Assembly: GCA_022567815.1 (NCBI GenBank)
Contig: JADFGI010000116.1
Coordinates: 1-8,532, forward strand
DNA length: 8,532 nt
DNA from: Nitrospinota bacterium
Lineage (GTDB): Bacteria > Nitrospinota > Nitrospinia > Nitrospinales > VA-1
Reading direction: 5' to 3'
The position numbers were made by a program, and so were the translations under genes. Shown here in pieces: positions 4,996 through 8,532 of the stretch. The number at the start of each line of letters is the position of its first letter. Within the stretch, counting starts at the first letter, position 1. The notes beneath the pieces were generated by a model. It made no database searches and had not been told where the DNA came from. It was given only the letters and a program-made list of their open reading frames with translations.

Positions 4996-6342
4996 TTAAA
5001 AAGAGGGTCGGCCCCTTCCGCCCATAAGGCTTCCGAAGTTGAATCCACCCTTCATTTTACCTGAATTAAACCTTTTCATCATTTTTTGCATTTGGGCAAA
5101 TTGTTTCAACAATTTGTTGATTTCGTTCACGCTGGTGCCGCTACCGGTTGCGATGCGGCGTTTCCTGCTACTGTTGATAATGCCGTGACGCGCCCGCTCT
5201 CCCCGTGTCATGGAATTGATGATGGCCTCGACCCTGACAAATGCATTTTCATCAATTTTCAGGCCCTTGAGTTTGTTCGCTCCGGGGATCATCCCGATGA
5301 TCTGCTGGATCGAACCCATCTTCTGAATCTGTTTTAGCTGGTCCTTGAAATCTTCAAGGGTGAACGCATTTTTGCGTAGCTTCTTTTCCAGCTCCTCTTG
5401 TTCTTCCAGTTCATAGGCCTGCTCGGCCTTCTCGACCAGCGACATGACATCGCCCATGCCGAGGATTCTGGAAACAATGCGGTCGGGATGAAACGGTTCA
5501 AAGGCATCCAGTTTTTCCCCCGTTCCGATAAAGCGTATCGGTTTTCCGGTGACGCCTTTAATGGAAAGAGCCGCGCCGCCTCTGGCGTCCCCGTCCATTT
5601 TGGTCAGGATCACCCCGTCAATTCCCACCGACTCGTGGAAGGTCCCGGCGACACTGGCGGCCTCCTGGCCCATCATGGCATCGGCGACGAAAAGTACCTC
5701 GTGCGGTTGCACCTTTTCCTTGATGCGCCGCAACTCGTCCATCATTTCATCGTCGATCTGGATTCTGCCCGCTGTATCCAGGATCACTACCTGGTATATT
5801 TTCCGGGTTGCTTCCTCGACTGCGCCCGCGCATATGGCGACCGGATCGTTTTCCTCGCCAGCTTGATAGACGTCGATCTCCAGTTCACGTCCCAGAACGT
5901 TCAACTGTTCGATGGCCGCTGGCCGGTACACGTCCGCCGGAACGAGGAGACATTTTTTACCTTTCGCCTTGAACCGTTTCGCCAGCTTGCCCACGGTCGT
6001 CGTTTTTCCCGAGCCCTGGAGTCCCGCCATTAGTATGATCGTCGGCGGCTTGGAGGCGAATTCAATGTCATGGAACCCGTCTCCCAACAGCTGGGTGAGA
6101 TGGTCGTTGACCACCTTGACCATCTGGTGTCCGGGGGTCAGGCTTTTTAATACTTCCTGCCCGATGGCTTTTTCCCGGATGTCCGCCAGGAAATCCTTGA
6201 TGACCGGCAAACTGACATCCGCTTCGATCAACGCGATGCGTATTTCCCGCAAGGCTTCATCGACATCCGGCTCTTTTAAAAGCCCGCGGCCCTTGAGTTT
6301 TTTATAGATCGCCTCCAGGCGATTGGACAGATTTTCAAACAT
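4996..6342 (-). CDS. ffh: Signal recognition particle protein Ffh (SRP54)
   Basis: Ffh with 4.5S RNA binds hydrophobic signal sequences on translating ribosomes and delivers them to FtsY at the inner membrane. The 448-residue product has the NG and M domains in full. The N domain is about 1-85. The GTPase domain has P-loop GLQGSGKTT (107-115), PADVYRPAAIEQL (135-147), DTAGR (189-193), and TKMDGDARGGAALS (247-260). The methionine-rich M domain runs from about 325, with GMIPG (350-354), INSMTRGER and SRKRRIATGSGTSVNEINKLLKQF (392-415), the SRP-RNA-binding part. The C-terminal tail is glycine-rich. The ATG at 6342 matches the family N terminus (MFENLSNRLEAIYKKLKGRG) but is preceded by a pyrimidine-rich CCTTTAA and has no Shine-Dalgarno sequence. 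A strong promoter lies about 60 bp upstream. Confidence 0.98.
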   Translation of the reverse strand: MFENLSNRLEAIYKKLKGRGLLKEPDVDEALREIRIALIEADVSLPVIKDFLADIREKAIGQEVLKSLTPGHQMVKVVNDHLTQLLGDGFHDIEFASKPPTIILMAGLQGSGKTTTVGKLAKRFKAKGKKCLLVPADVYRPAAIEQLNVLGRELEIDVYQAGEENDPVAICAGAVEEATRKIYQVVILDTAGRIQIDDEMMDELRRIKEKVQPHEVLFVADAMMGQEAASVAGTFHESVGIDGVILTKMDGDARGGAALSIKGVTGKPIRFIGTGEKLDAFEPFHPDRIVSRILGMGDVMSLVEKAEQAYELEEQEELEKKLRKNAFTLEDFKDQLKQIQKMGSIQQIIGMIPGANKLKGLKIDENAFVRVEAIINSMTRGERARHGIINSSRKRRIATGSGTSVNEINKLLKQFAQMQKMMKRFNSGKMKGGFNFGSLMGGRGRPSF

Positions 6343-6381
6343 TTAAAGGACAGAAAAGGCTTCTAATTTTTTATGGGATAT

Positions 6382-6402
6382 TTGGTCATTTGCAAATTGG
6401 CC
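6382..6402. other. Imperfect inverted repeat at the predicted ffh transcription start
   Basis: GGTCATTTGC faces GCAAATTGGCC, giving nine or ten pairs with one bulged T and one T-G wobble, and essentially no loop. It sits directly after the -10 box of the ffh promoter, where an operator would overlap the start site. It may be chance; no regulator is encoded nearby. Confidence 0.35.
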
Positions 6403-6430
6403 AGTATATAATAACACTTTTTAATGTCAA
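6403..6430 (-). promoter_or_regulatory. Sigma70-type promoter of ffh
   Basis: A perfect TTGACA (6430-6425), a 16-bp spacer and TATACT (6408-6403) lie on the minus strand in an AT-rich stretch. Transcription would start near 6396 and give a leader of about 54 bases before the ffh ATG at 6342. Confidence 0.75.
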
Positions 6431-6484
6431 GATTGATTCCTAAACCTGTATGACTTCAACAGCTATTATTTTATTGAGCGGCGG

Positions 6485-6512
6485 GCTGGACCAGCGTGAC
6501 GCTGGACCCAGC
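6485..6512. repeat. REP-like palindrome, second locus (inverted)
   Basis: GCTGG-A-CCAGCGT-G-ACGCTGG-AC-CCAGC is an imperfect 28-bp palindrome made of nested arms. Its core 20 bp (6490-6509) is the exact reverse complement of 2480-2499, about 4 kb away. It lies in the dnaN-ffh gap upstream of the ffh promoter. The recurrence in two non-coding gaps points to a dispersed genomic repeat. Confidence 0.85.
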
Positions 6513-6558
6513 ATTGGCATTCAGGTGTTACTTGTGTAGAAACGGTAATAACTTTCGT

Positions 6559-6616
6559 TTAAAAAGGGGGTCGGGTGCTCCCCCTTCATCGAAGGGGGCT
6601 GGGGGGTTTTGAACCA
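6559..6616 (-). other. C/G-run hairpin region after dnaN, possibly terminator-like
   Basis: CCCCCTTC (6580-6587) and GAAGGGGG (6591-6598) form an eight-pair stem with a three-base loop. Read on the minus strand, downstream of dnaN, the same GGGGG (6584-6580) can instead pair with a CCCCC at 6570-6566 that is followed directly by TTTTT (6565-6561). That alternative looks like an intrinsic terminator. It is the only termination candidate I see for dnaN. The rest of the 327-bp gap 6343-6669 holds the repeat at 6485, the ffh promoter and no gene. Confidence 0.5.
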
Positions 6617-6669
6617 TCCCGAAGTTGAAACTTATGCAAAGGTCTCATTCAAGGCGGGGCCTTATCAGG

Positions 6670-7779
6670 CTACAACCGCATGGGCATCACGATGCTCAGG
6701 TAATTTTCGTCATTGTTCACGGTGATGAGGCAGGAGTGGTTTTCGTCTTTCAGGTTCAGGATGATTTCTTCATCCTCGACGGCATTCAGAACATCCAGGA
6801 CATACCTGGCGTTAAGACCGATAAACACTTCATCGCCTTTATAGCTGATTTCCAATTCTTCGTTAGCGGTTCCAAGTTCAGTCGTGTCCGAAACCAAAGT
6901 CAGGCTCCCACTCCTGAATTCAAATTTCACCATCTTGGATTTTTCATCCGCCAGCAGAGAGACTCTTTTCAGCGCATGCATGAGAGCGTCCTTATTGACG
7001 GGAACTTTGACCTCATTGTCCGTCGGGATGACCTGTCTGAAATTCGGGAATTTGCCGTCAATTTTCCTTGAAACGATGACTTCTTTGCCATGGATGAAAG
7101 CCAGGTGATTATCCTTGACCGAGAAGGCGTAGGTTGCGTCCTCCCCTTCAAGAAATTTCATGAGTTCGGCGAGCATTTTTTTGGGGAGAAGGATACTCAG
7201 TTTCTGGTCAGCAGGCGCGTTAATCTTCGACGGAGTTCTTTTTATCAAGGCCAGCCGGTGACCATCGGTCCCAACCAGAATGACCAGCCCGTTTTCCGTT
7301 TCAAGGAGCAACCCGTTGAGGACCTGGCGGGATTCATCGGGGGATACCGCAAAAAAGGTTTTGCGAATCATCTCTTTCAGGTCCTCTCCCTTAAATTCAA
7401 GGAGGGTTTCCTCGCTGTATTCAGGAAGCTTTGGGAAATCGCCTGCCGACAGCCCCGGCAACCTGAATTGGGATTTCCCGCATTTGAGGACAACCCAGTC
7501 ATTGTCCTCTTTCTTTAAATGGATCTCTGCATCCGGCAATTCACGAAGAATATCGAAGAGTTTTCTCGCGTTCAGGGTCATGGCCCCCTGTTTGACTATT
7601 TTCGCAGGATAAAAACCTTTGACGCCTATCTCCAGGTCGGTAGCCTGAAGATATATGCCATCCTTTTCAGTAGTGATCAGGCAATGGGAAAGGATAGGCA
7701 TTGCCCCTTTCGATTCGACAATCCCCTGAACTTTATGGACCCCGGTGAGGAAAATATCCCGGTCTATCTTTATTTCCAT
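6670..7779 (-). CDS. dnaN: DNA polymerase III subunit beta (sliding clamp)
   Basis: The beta clamp is a ring-shaped homodimer that tethers the replicative polymerase and recruits repair and replication partners. The 369-residue product is of normal length, with three clamp folds of about 120 residues each. Recognisable parts include MPILSHCLI (27-35), ATDLEIGVKG, KCGKSQFRLPGLSAGDFPKLPE (about 99-120), LNGLLLETENGLVILVGTDGHRLA and the classical C terminus ending SIVMPMRL, which borders the partner-binding pocket. The ATG at 7779 has AGGAAGGA seven bases upstream. It ends in TAG. It is divergent from aroF and lies upstream of ffh; no dnaA is visible in the window, and to the right of dnaN there is aroF instead. 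Confidence 0.98.
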   Translation of the reverse strand: MEIKIDRDIFLTGVHKVQGIVESKGAMPILSHCLITTEKDGIYLQATDLEIGVKGFYPAKIVKQGAMTLNARKLFDILRELPDAEIHLKKEDNDWVVLKCGKSQFRLPGLSAGDFPKLPEYSEETLLEFKGEDLKEMIRKTFFAVSPDESRQVLNGLLLETENGLVILVGTDGHRLALIKRTPSKINAPADQKLSILLPKKMLAELMKFLEGEDATYAFSVKDNHLAFIHGKEVIVSRKIDGKFPNFRQVIPTDNEVKVPVNKDALMHALKRVSLLADEKSKMVKFEFRSGSLTLVSDTTELGTANEELEISYKGDEVFIGLNARYVLDVLNAVEDEEIILNLKDENHSCLITVNNDENYLSIVMPMRL

Positions 7780-7813
7780 GAATCGATCCTTCCTAAAAAA
7801 ATATCTTAGAATT

Positions 7814-7842
7814 TAATTATCACAAATACCCATACCTGTCAA
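7814..7842 (-). promoter_or_regulatory. Promoter of dnaN
   Basis: A perfect TTGACA lies at 7842-7837. Two overlapping -10 readings are possible: TAATTA after 17 bp, or GATAAT after 15 bp with an extended TG-N upstream (TGTGATAAT). Either would place the transcription start about 25-30 bases upstream of the ribosome site of dnaN. Confidence 0.6.
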
Positions 7843-7907
7843 AGCATTTATCCTGAGCCTTTAAAATCAATGCGCCGCAGGACTGGGCCTTATTTTTTAG
7901 CCATTTA

Positions 7908-7936
7908 TTGACTTGCAAAAACTCTCATGATAACTT
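7908..7936 (+). promoter_or_regulatory. Candidate promoter of aroF
   Basis: TTGACT (7908-7913), a 17-bp spacer and a weak TAACTT (7931-7936) would start transcription near 7943, about 24 bases before the GTG start of aroF. The dnaN and aroF promoters are back to back within the 187-bp gap 7780-7966. The -10 match is poor; a TATATT at 7946-7951 has no fitting -35. Confidence 0.4.
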
Positions 7937-7966
7937 GCATTGTCTTATATTTAACCGGCATACAAC

Positions 7967-8479
7967 GTGATAATTGTAATGAAACCGGGAGCCACTCAGG
8001 AAGAAATTGGAGCGGTTTCAGAAAAAATAAAGAGCCTGGGATACACTCCTCATGCAATTGTCGGGGTCGAGAGGCAAGTTTTTGGCGCCGTGGGAGACGA
8101 AAGAGGCAAGGCTCAGCTTCAGGTTATTGAGTCCATGCCCGGGGTTGAGGATGTCTTTCCAATTCTTAAACCCTACAAACTGGCCAGCCGGGAGTTAAAA
8201 AAAACCAATTCCATTATCATTGCCGGTGGAACGCCTATCGGAGACAAGCGCCTTGCCATTATAGCCGGACCTTGTTCCGTTGAAAACAGGGATCAGATCT
8301 GCAATACGGCAAAACTTGTGAAAGAAGCCGGCGCCAACTTCATCCGGGGCGGCGCCTACAAACCCAGGACCTCGCCTTATAGCTTCCAGGGGCTGGCTGA
8401 AGAAGGACTTAAACTTCTGGCCGAAGCCAAAGAATTATCCGGACAGCCTCTCGTCCCAGAAGTGATGAATCCGCAATAG
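7967..8479 (+). CDS. aroF: 3-deoxy-7-phosphoheptulonate synthase, N-terminal part; interrupted by TAG near the right edge
   Basis: DAHP synthase condenses phosphoenolpyruvate with erythrose 4-phosphate, the first step of the shikimate pathway. This is the class with an N-terminal ferredoxin-like regulatory domain (about 1-70, MIIVMKPGATQEEI...), followed by the TIM-barrel start. IIAGPCSVE (98-106) carries metal-binding Cys103, and GGAYKPRTSPYSFQG (128-142) carries substrate-binding Lys132 and Arg134. The GTG at 7967 matches the family N terminus; no clear Shine-Dalgarno sequence precedes it. A TAG at 8477-8479 stops the frame after 170 residues, where about 340 are normal. The same frame continues to the edge as VDLVAKYADHMPDGPRH, where the family has something like VDLVxxYADILQIGARNM. 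The stop and nearby mismatches suggest sequence error at a contig end, or a pseudogene. Confidence 0.9.
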   Translation: MIIVMKPGATQEEIGAVSEKIKSLGYTPHAIVGVERQVFGAVGDERGKAQLQVIESMPGVEDVFPILKPYKLASRELKKTNSIIIAGGTPIGDKRLAIIAGPCSVENRDQICNTAKLVKEAGANFIRGGAYKPRTSPYSFQGLAEEGLKLLAEAKELSGQPLVPEVMNPQ

Positions 8480-8532
8480 GTGGACCTGGTAGCCAAATAT
8501 GCCGATCACATGCCGGATGGGCCCCGGCACAT

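Noticed and set aside
5398..6307. Long plus-strand open frames opposite ffh
   Set aside because: They are antisense to a fully conserved ffh, have no ribosome sites, and their translations match no family I know.
7815..7826. DnaA box-like TTATCACA near dnaN
   Set aside because: It lacks one base of the TTATNCACA consensus, stands alone, and coincides with the dnaN -10 region.
8477..8479. TAG as a recoded or read-through codon (for example pyrrolysine)
   Set aside because: rpsP and dnaN in this window end with TAG, no downstream recoding element is visible, and the mismatches around it point to sequence error or decay.

Overview
This window looks like chromosomal core genome from a Gram-negative-type bacterium of moderate GC (about 50%). 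The cell type is inferred from a lipoprotein-anchored M48 protease. The gene set (ffh, then rpsP-khpA-rimM-trmD-SPOUT methyltransferase-rplS, then rnhB) and its order fit the translation/SRP cluster of Deltaproteobacteria- or Nitrospinota/Nitrospirota-like lineages. This placement is inference, because no rRNA or species marker is present.

Layout. On the minus strand, read from right to left: dnaN (7779-6670); a 327-bp non-coding gap holding a REP-like palindrome, a C/G-run hairpin and a strong sigma70-type promoter; ffh (6342-4996); a promoter followed by the tight operon rpsP, khpA, rimM, trmD and a PF09936-type SPOUT methyltransferase (4909-2502); a 250-bp gap holding two copies of a composite repeat; rplS with its terminator (2251-1803); and an rnhB-like gene (718 to the left edge). 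Two genes lie on the plus strand. An M48 lipoprotein metalloprotease (942-1745) sits between rplS and rnhB. A DAHP synthase, aroF (from 7967), is divergent from dnaN.

The genes work together in translation and protein targeting. S16 and L19 are ribosomal proteins, RimM matures the 30S subunit, KhpA binds RNA, TrmD makes m1G37 in tRNA, Ffh targets nascent membrane proteins, and RNase HII and the beta clamp serve replication. Start usage is notable: rpsP, trmD and the SPOUT methyltransferase appear to begin with TTG. The starts of ffh, aroF and the M48 gene lack a usable Shine-Dalgarno sequence, and the M48 promoter is so close to its ATG that the mRNA may be leaderless.

Both ends are anomalous. 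At the left, a normal RNase HII N-terminal part runs in frame into an unrelated sequence resembling a beta-propeller glycosidase, with the fourth catalytic Asp region missing and GC rising to about 60%. At the right, aroF is interrupted by a TAG and the residues around it drift from the family pattern. The simplest reading of both is contig-end misassembly or low-quality sequence, although a true rearrangement and a true pseudogene are possible. I do not see a convincing new multi-gene system. The most interesting items are the left-edge chimera, the composite repeats, the mutually exclusive hairpins after dnaN, and the uncharacterised SPOUT partner of TrmD.
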